64,000 bases of DNA from Sphingopyxis sp. H053 (GCF_001468225.1 NZ_LNRU01000017.1:1-64000); one strand, 5' to 3'; counted from the stretch's first letter, positions 1-8,646 are shown. Made by a program: numbers and translations. The notes: generated by a model from the letters alone, not told the origin.

Positions 1-20
1 GTGGCCACCAGCGACGCCGC

Positions 21-52
21 ATTCCGGGGTGGGGCATGCCCCACCCCGGAAT
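21..52. repeat. Perfect 32-bp palindrome
   Basis: The half-site ATTCCGGGGTGGGGCA is followed directly by its exact reverse complement, with no spacer. It could form a cruciform or be two abutting mobile-element ends. There is no T-run, so a terminator is unlikely. I found no convincing gene in bases 1-307; the open frames there look like chance. Confidence 0.75.
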
Positions 53-307
53 ACACCATCGCCTACACCGGAAATTACACCACGAGCGCGGACGCTAACA
101 AATCAGGCTGTTTGCGAGCAGACACTGATATGATTGCAAGCGCCTACACATATAGGTCCAACTGGATGGCTCTACTGACATTCACACATCCTTTCTGCCG
201 AGAATGCACCACTCGAAAAATTTCGCCAAGAGCGAGTTCGCGCCGCCTTCGCTGCCGGCGAAATCGCCTGCTACACAACCGTCCCGTCGAGTGCTTCTTC
301 ACGGCCT

Positions 308-514
308 CTATCGCAAATGGAGCATCCTGAACCGATCGAACACGGCCAGAAATTCGGTATCGTCGGCAAGTACATCGCGAGCACCGCACATCAGCGCTTC
401 GGCGATCGCACGCCGATCGTAGCCCGCATTCGATGCATCCTGAAACAACGCTTGCACCAATGTGTAAACATTGCCCACCTGACCACTTTCATCCGTGGGA
501 ATTCCGCCGCTCAT
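308..514 (-). CDS. Small hypothetical protein downstream of recombinase 1
   Basis: A 68-residue soluble protein beginning MSGGIPTDESG, with an alpha-helical middle (LVQALFQDASNAGYDRRAIA). I chose the ATG at 514 because an AGGAG ribosome binding site lies just upstream; a longer frame from 529 has none. It starts just after the recombinase 1 stop codon on the same strand, so it is probably the last gene of that operon. No family is recognised. Confidence 0.5.
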   Translation of the reverse strand: MSGGIPTDESGQVGNVYTLVQALFQDASNAGYDRRAIAEALMCGARDVLADDTEFLAVFDRFRMLHLR

Positions 515-522
515 AATTACTC

Positions 523-1686
523 CTAACATTGCCCGCTTGTCTTAGAACTCCGCACCCTGCCGACAACCCGCGCAGCGGCATTGCTTCCCGCCGCGAGCTC
601 GCGTGCATAACGGAGCGCGGTGGTGGCCGACGACCAGCGTAATGCGAGCGCGATCCCAGCGCCATCCTCTCCGGCAGCAAACAAATCTTGCGTCAGCCCG
701 ACCCGGAACGAATGTGCGCTCAGCGCCTGCACCGCATCGGCCTCCTCCCCCGGCGGCACCGCGATGTGGCCGTCGGCGATCGCCGTGGTGGCGACACGGC
801 GCAGGATGGCCACAACCCCCTGCCGCGTCAGGCCCGAAGCTCCCAGATAGTGGGTCAGCTGCTGCTGCCCGCCGCCATTGTCGCGCGTGAGGATATTGAT
901 CCGGCGGAAAACAGGTCCGTCCTCGATGCCGCTCGCGACCAACCAGGCCGACAGCCGGTCCATCGTTTCGGCCGAGAGCCACACGACGCTGCCCTCCCCG
1001 TCCTGGTCGGTCTTCGATCGCCGGATCTCGAACCGCCCACTGCCATCGCCAAGGCGGGACAGATCCGATACCGTGGCCGCGACCAGCTCGGACACCCGAA
1101 GCCCCGCGTCATAGGTCATGGACACGAGCGCCGCATCGCGCAGCCCGACCAGATCGTCGCCGCACGCCGCAAGCAGACCCTGAATCGTCAGCCCGCCGGG
1201 CTCCGGCTCGGCCGACGACATGGGCGCACCGAACCGCAACGGCGCGGCTTGGCGCTGGCGCGCGCCCGCCTTGCGCCGAATGCCCTTCAGCGTGTCGCGC
1301 ACCATGCCCGCCTGCGTCGGCAAGGCTTCGGTGTCGCCATAGCCGAGGATCCGATGCACGCGCGCAATACTTGCGAGGCGCCGCGCGAGGGTCGCGGGCT
1401 TGGCGGCCGCGCGCGTCTCGGACGATCGCGAGAGCCAGCGCAGATAGAGGACGAGGGTTTCGGGGGTCGCGGGCACCGCGGTGACGATCGGCCGCTGCAA
1501 CATGCACCAGCGCAGATAGCATTTGAGGTCGGCGACGATCGCCGCCTTGGTCGCCGGCGCCATCGCGTCGGCCGCGGCCTCGATCGCCAGCGGTTGCGCC
1601 TTGCTCCAGTCGACGAGGCGGCCATGCGCCGACAGCACGAGCTCGAGCGACGACGGCAGCGGAGCGAGCTCGGTCACGACGCGCAA
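523..1686 (-). CDS. Tyrosine recombinase/integrase (module 1)
   Basis: Site-specific recombinase of about 387 residues. The N-terminal half looks like the SAM-like core-binding domain. The catalytic half shows the family signature: arginine in DAGLRVSELV, the beta-hairpin lysine in RRSKTDQDGEG, HSFR, tryptophan in ALRWSS and the nucleophilic tyrosine in TALRYAREL. The C-terminal region closely resembles the recombinase at 40532-41824, so the two are paralogues. The start is probably TTG at 1686, overlapping the upstream small gene by 13 bases, which suggests translational coupling. A divergent gene at 2171 belongs to the same partner family seen with the other two recombinases. Confidence 0.9.
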   Translation of the reverse strand: MRVVTELAPLPSSLELVLSAHGRLVDWSKAQPLAIEAAADAMAPATKAAIVADLKCYLRWCMLQRPIVTAVPATPETLVLYLRWLSRSSETRAAAKPATLARRLASIARVHRILGYGDTEALPTQAGMVRDTLKGIRRKAGARQRQAAPLRFGAPMSSAEPEPGGLTIQGLLAACGDDLVGLRDAALVSMTYDAGLRVSELVAATVSDLSRLGDGSGRFEIRRSKTDQDGEGSVVWLSAETMDRLSAWLVASGIEDGPVFRRINILTRDNGGGQQQLTHYLGASGLTRQGVVAILRRVATTAIADGHIAVPPGEEADAVQALSAHSFRVGLTQDLFAAGEDGAGIALALRWSSATTALRYARELAAGSNAAARVVGRVRSSKTSGQC

Positions 1687-1961
1687 TCCGGCGATGCAGA
1701 GTGCATTTTCGCAATCAGGGTCGCGCCCTTCGTGGACAGTCGCCAGCCCGCGCCGCCGCGCGGCCCCGGGCTGTCGTCGACAAGGCGGCGGGCTTCATAG
1801 GCCCACATCAGGTCGAAGGCGGCGTCGCGCGCGGTGACGCGGTTCGCCGTGACGCTGCGTTGGTTGAGCACGCGCGCGATCGCGGCGGCCGACCGCCGCG
1901 TGCCAGCATCGCCTCCAAAGAGCGCACGCAGCTCGGCCGCGATACGGTGATCGTTCGTCAG
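1674..1961 (-). CDS. Small winged-helix-like protein upstream of recombinase 1
   Basis: About 95 residues if translation begins at the CTG at 1961, which has AAGGAG eight bases upstream; the first GTG, at 1871, would give a 65-residue protein. The pattern of an early helix (IAAELRALFGG), a middle helix (AAIARVLNQRSVT) and a late GWRLSTKGATLI resembles a small winged helix, but this is inference. It overlaps the recombinase start by 13 bases and is probably co-transcribed with it. The unusual start codon makes the N terminus uncertain. Confidence 0.5.
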   Translation of the reverse strand: MTNDHRIAAELRALFGGDAGTRRSAAAIARVLNQRSVTANRVTARDAAFDLMWAYEARRLVDDSPGPRGGAGWRLSTKGATLIAKMHSASPDCAS

Positions 1962-2037
1962 GGCACGCTCTCCTTTTCGGGGCTCCGATCGGGCGATTTT
2001 CTCGGACGAATGGAGCGATTTGGCAAGCCCGGTTTTA

Positions 2038-2056
2038 CCATAATGTCCGATTATGG
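2038..2056. promoter_or_regulatory. Palindrome between divergent genes of module 1
   Basis: CCATAAT and ATTATGG are perfect inverted arms separated by GTCCG. The dyad lies in the gap between the leftward recombinase operon and the rightward partner gene. It could be an operator for both promoters or part of a recombinase site. A GTCCGAT string also occurs in the corresponding gap of module 3 (near 42262). Confidence 0.5.
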
Positions 2057-2170
2057 AAAGTCCGGTCGGAGGCCGACAGCCGGATAGGATACCAATCTAC
2101 CAGTTAGGTAAACTCGGGCTTTGACCCCGACTCCACTCGCGGCTATCAGCTTACCACAGATGGAGCCGAC

Positions 2171-2473
2171 ATGACCCTCCCCGTCCACAGCGCCGCGATC
2201 GCGTTCCGGCAAGGCCAGGTCGACGCGCTAGCGCGCACGCTCTACGCCTCCCCTGCCCTCTACCCCGCGGAAATGCGTCACTGCTTCGCGCTGCGCACGC
2301 TCCAGAGAACCTGGGACCAGTATCGCGAGGATCGCGCGATCATCAGCGGCGCCAGCGTCATCGGCGCCGAGTGCGCCGCCGAACGCGATGCCTTCCTGGC
2401 CCTGCTTGCTTCGTTGCTGCCTGACCCCCGCCACGACCTCGCTGGCGCCATCGCGCGCGTCCGCCAGATGTGA
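2171..2473 (+). pseudogene. N-terminal fragment of a recombinase-partner gene, cut by a transposon end
   Basis: Ninety-nine codons of genuine gene and then the transposon end TGTGAACGG beginning at 2469, which supplies the stop codon. The sequence FALRTLQRTWDQYREDRAIISG aligns with LALASLRRLWRVHVRDYPFDNI in the gene interrupted at 41900-42203, so both are N-termini of one family. The break comes 298 bases into this gene and 304 into the other, in the same codon phase and with the transposon in the same orientation. The C-terminal half is not in this part of the window. Whether the fragment is still expressed is unknown. Confidence 0.7.
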
Positions 2474-2804
2474 ACGGACAAAGAACACTGCATCCGACAC
2501 CCCACGCCAATTCACCTGACCGACAAAATTCTCTGCACCGGCGTTATTTCCTGACACCCTTCAACATACGCGCCGCCGCGTTGGACGACGGAGCGAGCTT
2601 GCGGCCGTAGCGGAGTGCAGTGGCGGTCGAGGTCCATCGCAATGCCTGCGCGATCGGTCCCGCATCCTCGCCATTGGCGAACAGATCCTGGGTCAGGCCG
2701 ACGCGCAACGAATGCGTGCTCAGCGCATCGATCGCATGGTCGAGATCGGCGCCCATGAGATCGACCAGGCCCTGGTCGGCTGCGGCGAGCGCCGTGCGCT
2801 TGAT
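2469..2804 (-). mobile_element. Right-end remnant of the TniABQ transposon
   Basis: These 336 bases match 41564-41899 in reverse orientation, with no difference seen on comparison by eye. The segment holds the terminal TGTGAACGGACAAAG, the internal CCGACAAAAT end motif and the last part of the tyrosine recombinase gene. It stops abruptly where the Tn3-family inverted repeat begins at 2805. The rest of this copy of the element, including its left end, is missing here. Confidence 0.9.
2544..2804 (-). pseudogene. 3' fragment of the TniABQ-element tyrosine recombinase
   Basis: Encodes the last 86 or so residues of a tyrosine recombinase, identical as far as I can see to the end of the protein at 40532-41824, including HSLRVG, ALRWTST and ALRYGRK. 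It therefore keeps the distal catalytic histidine, arginine, tryptophan and tyrosine but lacks the first arginine, the lysine and the DNA-binding domain. An open frame continues into the Tn3-like inverted repeat and could give a short chimeric product, but no functional recombinase. Confidence 0.9.
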
Positions 2805-2841
2805 GGCCCCTGTGCATTGTAGGGACACAGATTCACGGTAG
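2805..2841 (+). repeat. Left inverted repeat of Tn3-family transposon 1
   Basis: Begins GGCCCCTGTGCATTGTAGGG and continues with ACACAGATTCACGGTAG. It matches the right repeat except in the GTAG/ATGC stretch around the fifteenth to eighteenth bases. Confidence 0.9.
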
Positions 2842-2864
2842 GCATCGACGTCAGGGGTAGCCAA

Positions 2865-4226
2865 CTATTTGCGCAGGTTCTCGATGCCAAGTTCGCGCCA
2901 CATCCAGGTGAAGTCGTAGGTGGCCATCGGGTCGTTCGCGTCGAGTTGGCTGCTGCTGCGGTTTTCGAGATGCTTGAGCCACCCGGCTACTCGGTGCCGG
3001 CCTGCGGCCGTTTGAACGGCTGCGCGCGGGGTGATGTCGCCGAGTATGCCGATGGGTTCATCGAGCGTCGCGCGGTACTGACGGTCGAGCATGGCATGGA
3101 TGAGCGGGGTTGCCACCTCTGGCGCAATGGCGGGTGCCGGTTCGGACATTGTCAGTCCCTCGGCCCGCGCCGCCATGGCCTGTTCGACCGTCTCGATCGT
3201 GGTCAGCGGCGAGCCGACCAACCCGGCTAGCGCATCGGTCATGAGCGCGGTGCCGCGTTTCGCCCGCTCGGCCGAGGTGACGGCGAGAATCAGGGCGCGG
3301 CCTTTCAATTCGACATTGCCGAGCACCGGGGTGCCGTCCGCCATCGTCACACCCCACGCCATACGCCCGGTGCTCTTCGCTATTCCGTTCGGTTCCTCGC
3401 CCAGCCAGTTCCAGAAGTGCGTGGTTTCCCGCTGAAGCGCAGGGATAGTATCGAGCCGCTCACCGACCAGCGCCTGGGTCACGCCGCGTGCGAAGGGAAA
3501 GCGCACGCGGTGGAACACCACTTCCTCGCCATCACTGTTGTGCAGCGTAGGGATCGACGCCGGTCCCATGGTCTTGGGAACGACATCGAACAGCCATGCC
3601 GTGCTGATGAGGGCTGGAAGCGCAGCAAGATCGTCGGCGTCTAGGTTCAACGCGGTGCGCGGGCTGCGCTTGCCCTTCGAGCGCCGCAGATCGGCGACGA
3701 GCGCCTCGGCCGCCTCCATCGTGAACGACAGCACGCCGCCCGACAGGAGGTGCTTGCCTCCGACCTGCACGACGCGGGCACCGATCCTGTCCCATTGCTT
3801 CAGCGTCTGCGAGGCGCTGCGCTCGGATACTCGAAGTGGCTCGTCGCCCTGGATCAGGTCGCGCACAAGGAAGCCGCTCCCGGGCTCGACCTCGCTGACT
3901 TCGTAGAGGCTCATCACCGACGATCGAAGGGCACGCAGGTAGATTTTGGTCGAGCCGCTCTCGTTCCAACCCCGGCGCCGAATATAGTCATCAACAATGT
4001 TCCGGTCCCCGGGTTCGATGGTGCGCGTGAGCAGATCCTCGAACGCGCATCCCCACAACACGCCGACCCAATGATCGCCGACGATGTCTGCCAGCTCGTC
4101 CGCTTCGAAGTCGAACTCCTCCATCGCCAGACCGAGATGATCGCCGAGCGCCTCGCCCAGATGCTCGCCCCAGGCCGGCGAGGTGGCGAACTTCATGACG
4201 CCGGACAGATCGTGACCACGCTTCAT
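2865..4226 (-). CDS. Passenger protein of Tn3-family transposon 1, function unknown
   Basis: A 453-residue protein starting MKRGHDLSGV. The ATG overlaps the resolvase stop codon (ATGA), so the two genes are coupled. It is acidic near the N terminus (MEEFDFEADELADIVGD) and has no membrane segment. The C-terminal part (LDEPIGILGDITPRAAVQTAAGRHRV followed by YDFTWMWRELG) resembles a tail I associate with proteins carrying SEC-C or MbcA/ParS-type modules, but this is weak recognition. It could be a transposon accessory or cargo gene. I cannot assign a function. Confidence 0.6.
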   Translation of the reverse strand: MKRGHDLSGVMKFATSPAWGEHLGEALGDHLGLAMEEFDFEADELADIVGDHWVGVLWGCAFEDLLTRTIEPGDRNIVDDYIRRRGWNESGSTKIYLRALRSSVMSLYEVSEVEPGSGFLVRDLIQGDEPLRVSERSASQTLKQWDRIGARVVQVGGKHLLSGGVLSFTMEAAEALVADLRRSKGKRSPRTALNLDADDLAALPALISTAWLFDVVPKTMGPASIPTLHNSDGEEVVFHRVRFPFARGVTQALVGERLDTIPALQRETTHFWNWLGEEPNGIAKSTGRMAWGVTMADGTPVLGNVELKGRALILAVTSAERAKRGTALMTDALAGLVGSPLTTIETVEQAMAARAEGLTMSEPAPAIAPEVATPLIHAMLDRQYRATLDEPIGILGDITPRAAVQTAAGRHRVAGWLKHLENRSSSQLDANDPMATYDFTWMWRELGIENLRK

Positions 4227-4828
4227 GCCTGTTCCCTCTGCTGCTGACTGAATTGCTGGCGGTGCGCGGCGACGATGCGCGAGACCGTGGGTTCGCTGAC
4301 GCCGTACAACCGTGCCATCTCGGCACCGGACTTGCGACCGGAGGTGACGGATTCGGCGATTTCGCGACGCTGCTTGTCGCCGAGCTTGCGCCGTCGTCCG
4401 CCGATCCGCCCTTCGGCACGTGCCTGGGCAAGGCCGGCGCTGGTGCGTTCGCGGATCATGGCCCGCTCGAACTCGGCGAAGCTTCCCACCATTTGCATCA
4501 TCATCCGCCCTGCCGCGGTGGTGGTGTCGATCGCTTCGGTCAACGAACGAAAGCCCGCTCCCGCGAGCTCGATCCGCTCCATGATGTGCAGCATGTCCTT
4601 CAGGCTGCGCGACAGCCGGTCGAGCTTCCAGACGACGACGACATCTCCCTCGCGCAACTGCCCGATCATCTCCAGGAGCTTGGGTCGGTCCCATCGCCCG
4701 CCGCTAGCGGTCTCCTCGAATACACGTTTGCAGCCGAGCGCGTCGAGCGCGCGCCGCTGCGTGGCGTTCGACTGGTCGTCGCCCTTCGACACGCGGGCAT
4801 AGCCGATCAGATAGGATTCGCGCGTCAT
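4223..4828 (-). CDS. tnpR: Serine resolvase of Tn3-family transposon 1
   Basis: A 201-residue small serine recombinase that would resolve cointegrates made during replicative transposition. The catalytic serine is Ser14 in GYARVSKGDDQ. The motifs VVVWKLDRLSRSLKDM and GSFAEFERAMIRERT are the usual active-site and dimer-helix regions. The C terminus (MARLYGVSEPTVSRIVAAH) is a helix-turn-helix for binding the resolution site. It is divergent from tnpA, as in the Tn3 subgroup, and overlaps the passenger gene by four bases. Confidence 0.92.
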   Translation of the reverse strand: MTRESYLIGYARVSKGDDQSNATQRRALDALGCKRVFEETASGGRWDRPKLLEMIGQLREGDVVVVWKLDRLSRSLKDMLHIMERIELAGAGFRSLTEAIDTTTAAGRMMMQMVGSFAEFERAMIRERTSAGLAQARAEGRIGGRRRKLGDKQRREIAESVTSGRKSGAEMARLYGVSEPTVSRIVAAHRQQFSQQQREQA

Positions 4829-4956
4829 CCAGCTTCTTTCACAAACGGCCGTATCCGGAGGTGGAAACAGGATGCACCAATTTCCGCAGCCTTGGGCCTT
4901 TCACAATCCTCTTTCATTAAGCGGGCAAAAGGCAAGAGGTTTTTGAAGGATGAAAC
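4829..4956. other. Presumed resolution site region of Tn3-family transposon 1
   Basis: The 128-base gap between divergent tnpR and tnpA is where Tn3 relatives place their res site and both promoters. Short inverted and direct repeats are visible (CTTTCACAA near 4847 and CTTTCACAATCC near 4898), but I could not define three clean subsites. The call rests mainly on position. Confidence 0.5.
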
Positions 4957-7908
4957 ATGCCCGCACGTATTCCGATGACCCAGCGGCAGCGCGCCGCATT
5001 GCTTGCTTTGCCCGACAGCGAGGCGGCGGTGGTGCGACACTATGGCCTCGATGCCGAGGACCTTGCTGCAATCGGCACCGCGCGCACTCCGGCAACCCGG
5101 TTGAGCTACGCCCTGCAACTCTGTTGCCTCCGCTTTCCGGGGCGGCATCTGCGCGCAGGCGAGCTGTTGCCTGCGATCATGCTCGACCATATCGCCGAGC
5201 AGGTCGGGGTGGATGCAGGCGCCATCGCCGACTTCGCGCGGCGAGCGCCGACCCGCTACGATCAGCTTGCCGCCATCAAGGCGCGCTTCGGCTTCACCGA
5301 TCTGAGCCGGCCAGCGCGCGGTATCATGATGACCTGGCTGGAAATCGAAGCCATGCCCATCGTGGACGGGCGTATTCTGCTCGATCGACTGCTCGACGAG
5401 CTGCGCACGCGGCGCATCGTTATCCCCGGCATCAGCGTAGTCGAGCGGATGGCGGCCGAGGCGATGCTGCGGGTGGAAACCGATCTGGTCGCTGCAATCC
5501 ATGATAAACTCGATGCGGATATGCGTCAGCGCCTCGATACGCTGGTCGATGAGAAGGTGCATGATCGACAGAGCCGCTTGTCGTGGCTGCGCGAACCACA
5601 GCCCCGCGTCGCGTCAGCCTCGCTCGCCGAAATCCTTGAGAAGGTCGCTCTGATCCGCAGGACCGGAATTTCCTGTGTTCCGGTCGATCCCCTGCACGAG
5701 CCACGCATGACGCAGTTCGCCCGCGAAGGCGTGCGCTATACCGCCCAGGCCTTCCAACAGATGCGCGCCTCCCGCAGGCGGGTCATCCTGCTTGCTACGC
5801 TGCGCGAGATGGAAGCCACGCTTACCGACGCGGCGATCGCCATGTTCGGCGCCTTGATGGGACGCGCTCACCTTCGTGCCCGCAAACGCCTGGAACAGGG
5901 AATCGCGATTTCGGGACGCGAAGGCCGTGACCGACTGATGCGCATCGCCACCGTGCTGGAAACAGTTAGCCGGGTAGCACGCACCGGTGAAGATATCGGC
6001 GCGGCCCTCAGGGATATCGTGCCTCTCGACATGCTCGATGCCGATGCCGCGATCATCCGTCGTACCGCGGCACCTCACAGGGACGATGTGTTGAGCGAGA
6101 TCGCAGCCGAATACCGGACCTTCAAACGAATAGGACCTCTATTCCTGCAAACGCTCGATTTCCACGGCCGGGCCGGCACCGCGGCGTTGCGCAATGCGAT
6201 GACGGTCCTGTCGGATCTTGATGGCGACTGGCGCAAGCCGCTCCCTGCCGACGTTCCGCTCGGTCATGTCGAGCGGCGCTGGCACCGCCATGTCGTGGTC
6301 GCCGGCAAGATCGACCGGACGCATTGGGAGATGGCCACCTACGGGGCGCTCGCCAATGCACTGGCATCGGGTGATATCTGGGTGCCGAGGTCACGGCTGC
6401 ACAGGTCGCTGGAGGTGCTGCTCGCGCCATCAAGTGGCGCAGCGCTGCAACCGGTGTTCTCGCTCGGTGATCCACACGCATGGCTCGATCAGCGCGCCGC
6501 GCAACTCGACAAAGCCTTGTGCGACGTCGCCCAGAATCTGGCCGGACGTGATGCTGCCCTGTTCGCTGGCGAGCGATTGCGCTTCCCCAAGGAACTGAAG
6601 GACGATGATGCCGGGCACGACGAAGGACGGCATCTGACGCTTGCCTGCTACGGTATGCTGCCTGCCACGCGTATCACCGACGTGCTGTCGCAGGTCGAAC
6701 GATGGACCGGCTTCACCCAGCACTTCGGGCACGTCTCGACCGGGTTGCCGCCTGGCGATGAGCAGGCCTTCCTCGCCACTCTGATTGCCGAAGCGACCAA
6801 TCTTGGGCTGTCGCGCATGGCCGAGGTATGCGGCGCAGGGTCACGCCGCGCGCTGCTGCGCATGCAGACATGGCACATGCGCGAGGAAACCTTTCGGGCG
6901 GCGCTCGCCTGTCTGACCGACGCCATCCACGCCGAGCCGATCGCCGCCTGGTTTGGGCAAGGACACCGGGCTTCCGCGGATGGCCAGGCCTTCTACCTGG
7001 GCGGGCCGGGCGAAGCCGGCGGAGCGGTCAACGCCCATTATGGTCGCGACCCAGTGGTCAAGATCTACACCACCATCACCGACCGCTACGCGCCGCTGCA
7101 CCAGACGGTGATCGCCGGCACGGCAGGAGAAGCCATCCATGCGCTCGATGGGCTCCTCGGCCATGACAGCAACGCCGATCTGACCGCGCTGCACGTCGAT
7201 GGAGGCGGCGTTTCCGACATCGTGTTCGCAACGATGCATCTCCTCGGGCTCGATTTCGAGCCGCGCATTCCTCGCCTGTCCGACCGGCGCCTCTACGCAT
7301 TCGAACCTTCGAAGCGCTATGGCAGGCTTGCGCCACTGTTCGGTCACAGGCTCAACCGGGATCTGATCGTCAGCCACTGGCCGGATATCGAACGCGTCAT
7401 CGGCGCGATGCGTGATCGCACCGTTACGCCCTCGCTGATCCTCAAAAAGCTATCCGCCTACCGCCAGCAGAACAGCCTCGCCGCGGCGCTCCGCGAGGTA
7501 GGACGGATCGAGCGCACGCTGTTCACGTTGCGCTGGTTCGACGATCCGGCGCTACGCCGCACGGTCACCGCCGAGTTGAACAAGGGCGAGGCGCGCAACA
7601 GCCTGGCGCGAGCGGTCGCCTTCCATCGGCTCGGTCGCTTTCGCGACCGTGGCTTGGAGAACCAGCAAACCCGCGCGGCTGCCCTCAACCTCGTCACCGC
7701 AGCGATCATCCTGTTCAACTGTCGCTATCTTGGGCACGCCGTCGAAGAAATGCGCCGCCGCGGAAGCCAGATCGATCCGGCTATGCTGTCTCGGCTCTCA
7801 CCATTGGGTTGGGATCGCATCAATCTCACCGGCGATTATGTCTGGTCCGATCACCTCGATCTCGACGCCAATGGCCTCATGCCGCTGCTCATCAAACCGC
7901 TACCGTGA
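4957..7908 (+). CDS. tnpA: Tn3-family transposase TnpA (transposon 1)
   Basis: A 983-residue DDE transposase, the usual size for the family, beginning MPARIPMTQRQRAALLALPD. The C-terminal catalytic half contains DRYAPLHQTVI, the strongly conserved LHVDGGGVSDIVFATMHLLG and SLAAALREVGRIERTLFTLRW, and ends SPLGWDRINLTGDYVWSD, the typical Tn3 finish. The frame is complete and its stop codon lies inside the right inverted repeat, which is normal. It looks intact and potentially active. The N-terminal sequence is related to TnpA of transposon 2 (11312-14290), but the two are clearly distinct. Confidence 0.95.
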   Translation: MPARIPMTQRQRAALLALPDSEAAVVRHYGLDAEDLAAIGTARTPATRLSYALQLCCLRFPGRHLRAGELLPAIMLDHIAEQVGVDAGAIADFARRAPTRYDQLAAIKARFGFTDLSRPARGIMMTWLEIEAMPIVDGRILLDRLLDELRTRRIVIPGISVVERMAAEAMLRVETDLVAAIHDKLDADMRQRLDTLVDEKVHDRQSRLSWLREPQPRVASASLAEILEKVALIRRTGISCVPVDPLHEPRMTQFAREGVRYTAQAFQQMRASRRRVILLATLREMEATLTDAAIAMFGALMGRAHLRARKRLEQGIAISGREGRDRLMRIATVLETVSRVARTGEDIGAALRDIVPLDMLDADAAIIRRTAAPHRDDVLSEIAAEYRTFKRIGPLFLQTLDFHGRAGTAALRNAMTVLSDLDGDWRKPLPADVPLGHVERRWHRHVVVAGKIDRTHWEMATYGALANALASGDIWVPRSRLHRSLEVLLAPSSGAALQPVFSLGDPHAWLDQRAAQLDKALCDVAQNLAGRDAALFAGERLRFPKELKDDDAGHDEGRHLTLACYGMLPATRITDVLSQVERWTGFTQHFGHVSTGLPPGDEQAFLATLIAEATNLGLSRMAEVCGAGSRRALLRMQTWHMREETFRAALACLTDAIHAEPIAAWFGQGHRASADGQAFYLGGPGEAGGAVNAHYGRDPVVKIYTTITDRYAPLHQTVIAGTAGEAIHALDGLLGHDSNADLTALHVDGGGVSDIVFATMHLLGLDFEPRIPRLSDRRLYAFEPSKRYGRLAPLFGHRLNRDLIVSHWPDIERVIGAMRDRTVTPSLILKKLSAYRQQNSLAAALREVGRIERTLFTLRWFDDPALRRTVTAELNKGEARNSLARAVAFHRLGRFRDRGLENQQTRAAALNLVTAAIILFNCRYLGHAVEEMRRRGSQIDPAMLSRLSPLGWDRINLTGDYVWSDHLDLDANGLMPLLIKPLP

Positions 7909-7936
7909 ATCTGTGTCCGCATAATGCACAGGGGCC
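7900..7936 (-). repeat. Right inverted repeat of Tn3-family transposon 1
   Basis: Reads CTACCGTGAATCTGTGTCCG on the plus strand and ends ATGCACAGGGGCC, the reverse complement of the left repeat with about three differences. It overlaps the tnpA stop codon. Confidence 0.9.
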
Positions 7937-8323
7937 GACTTGGTCATCATCCCGCTGCAGGCGTCGCCGGTCGACGCACGACAGGCGAGCCGGGCGATCA
8001 AGCTGGTGGTGGATGAGGGGAGGGCGCTTCGCCGCGAGATCCCGTATCGCATGCTGTTTACGCGCGTGAACCCTGCGATCGCGACGCGCGACGAGAAGGA
8101 AATCAGGTCGCAGTTTCGGGGCGCGGGTATCCCGACCTTCGAGACCGCTCTGAACGATCGCGCGGGGTTTCGCGCGATGTTCACACACTACCGCTCGCTC
8201 TGGAGCCTCGGCGACGATCAGGCGACCGGGCTGGACAAGGCGCGCATCAATGCCACCGCCTTCGTGCAGGAGGTCGTGACGGAAATCAGACGGCAGAACG
8301 CTGTCGTGGAGCAGACGGCATGA
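7937..8323 (+). pseudogene. parA: ParA C-terminal fragment (partition ATPase), 5' end lost
   Basis: The frame opens straight from the transposon edge as DLVIIPLQASPVDARQA, which is the middle of a ParA/MinD-type ATPase: the post-Walker B strand and then the helix containing IKLV. About 128 residues remain. The N-terminal part with the KGGxGKT ATP-binding loop is gone, so the product cannot act as a partition ATPase. The downstream parB-like gene overlaps it by ATGA and is intact. This is a second partition locus, distinct from the complete one at 29449-31661, and points to fusion of replicons. Confidence 0.85.
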
Positions 8324-8646
8324 GCAACGGCATCAAACTTGGGCTGGACGATCTCTCGGACATCCGGCCGAACACCCGGGCTGAACGCAGCCGAACGGAT
8401 CAGCGCCGAGACGCGGCTGCGGTAGATGACATCGGGCGCGAACACGGGTTCTCCAAGCCGTCCGCGCCTGCGGCATTGCCGCGCCGGCAGAAGTCGGCTT
8501 ATGCGGGCGAGCAGCTCCACCAGGTCAGCGTCAAAGGCCCGGTGAGCGTGATGGGGCGCTTCGTCGAATACTGCGACCGGGAGCGGCTGCCTTACTGGCA
8601 GGCCATCGAGAAGCTGATGGACCTGGCTGAGGGAGAGGAACGCTAG
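8320..8646 (+). CDS. Small ParB-like partner of the truncated ParA
   Basis: A 108-residue protein overlapping the parA fragment by four bases, as partner genes in type Ib partition loci usually do. The N-terminal half is charged and probably disordered (RPNTRAERSRTDQRRDAAA). The C-terminal half, from VSVKGPVSVMGRFVEYCDRE, ends in an amphipathic helix that could be a small DNA-binding or dimerisation fold. Assignment is by position and size. With ParA broken, it may now act only as a repressor or not at all. Confidence 0.6.
   Translation: MSNGIKLGLDDLSDIRPNTRAERSRTDQRRDAAAVDDIGREHGFSKPSAPAALPRRQKSAYAGEQLHQVSVKGPVSVMGRFVEYCDRERLPYWQAIEKLMDLAEGEER

Larger units (their letters stand above)
2805..7936. 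mobile_element. Tn3-family transposon 1
   Basis: Bounded by 37-bp inverted repeats starting GGCCCCTGTGCATT, differing at about three internal positions. It carries tnpA, a serine resolvase gene and one passenger gene. The flanking five bases are TTGAT on the left and GACTT on the right, so there is no target duplication. The left flank is the end of a transposon recombinase gene and the right flank is the middle of a parA gene, so the element probably marks a deletion or recombination join rather than a simple insertion. Confidence 0.9.

Noticed and set aside
688..1800. 370-codon plus-strand frame opposite recombinase 1
   Set aside because: Arginine-rich shadow of the recombinase gene without domain features.
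4829..4956. Three defined res subsites between tnpR and tnpA of transposon 1
   Set aside because: Only partial repeats could be seen; the region is listed by position without subsite boundaries.
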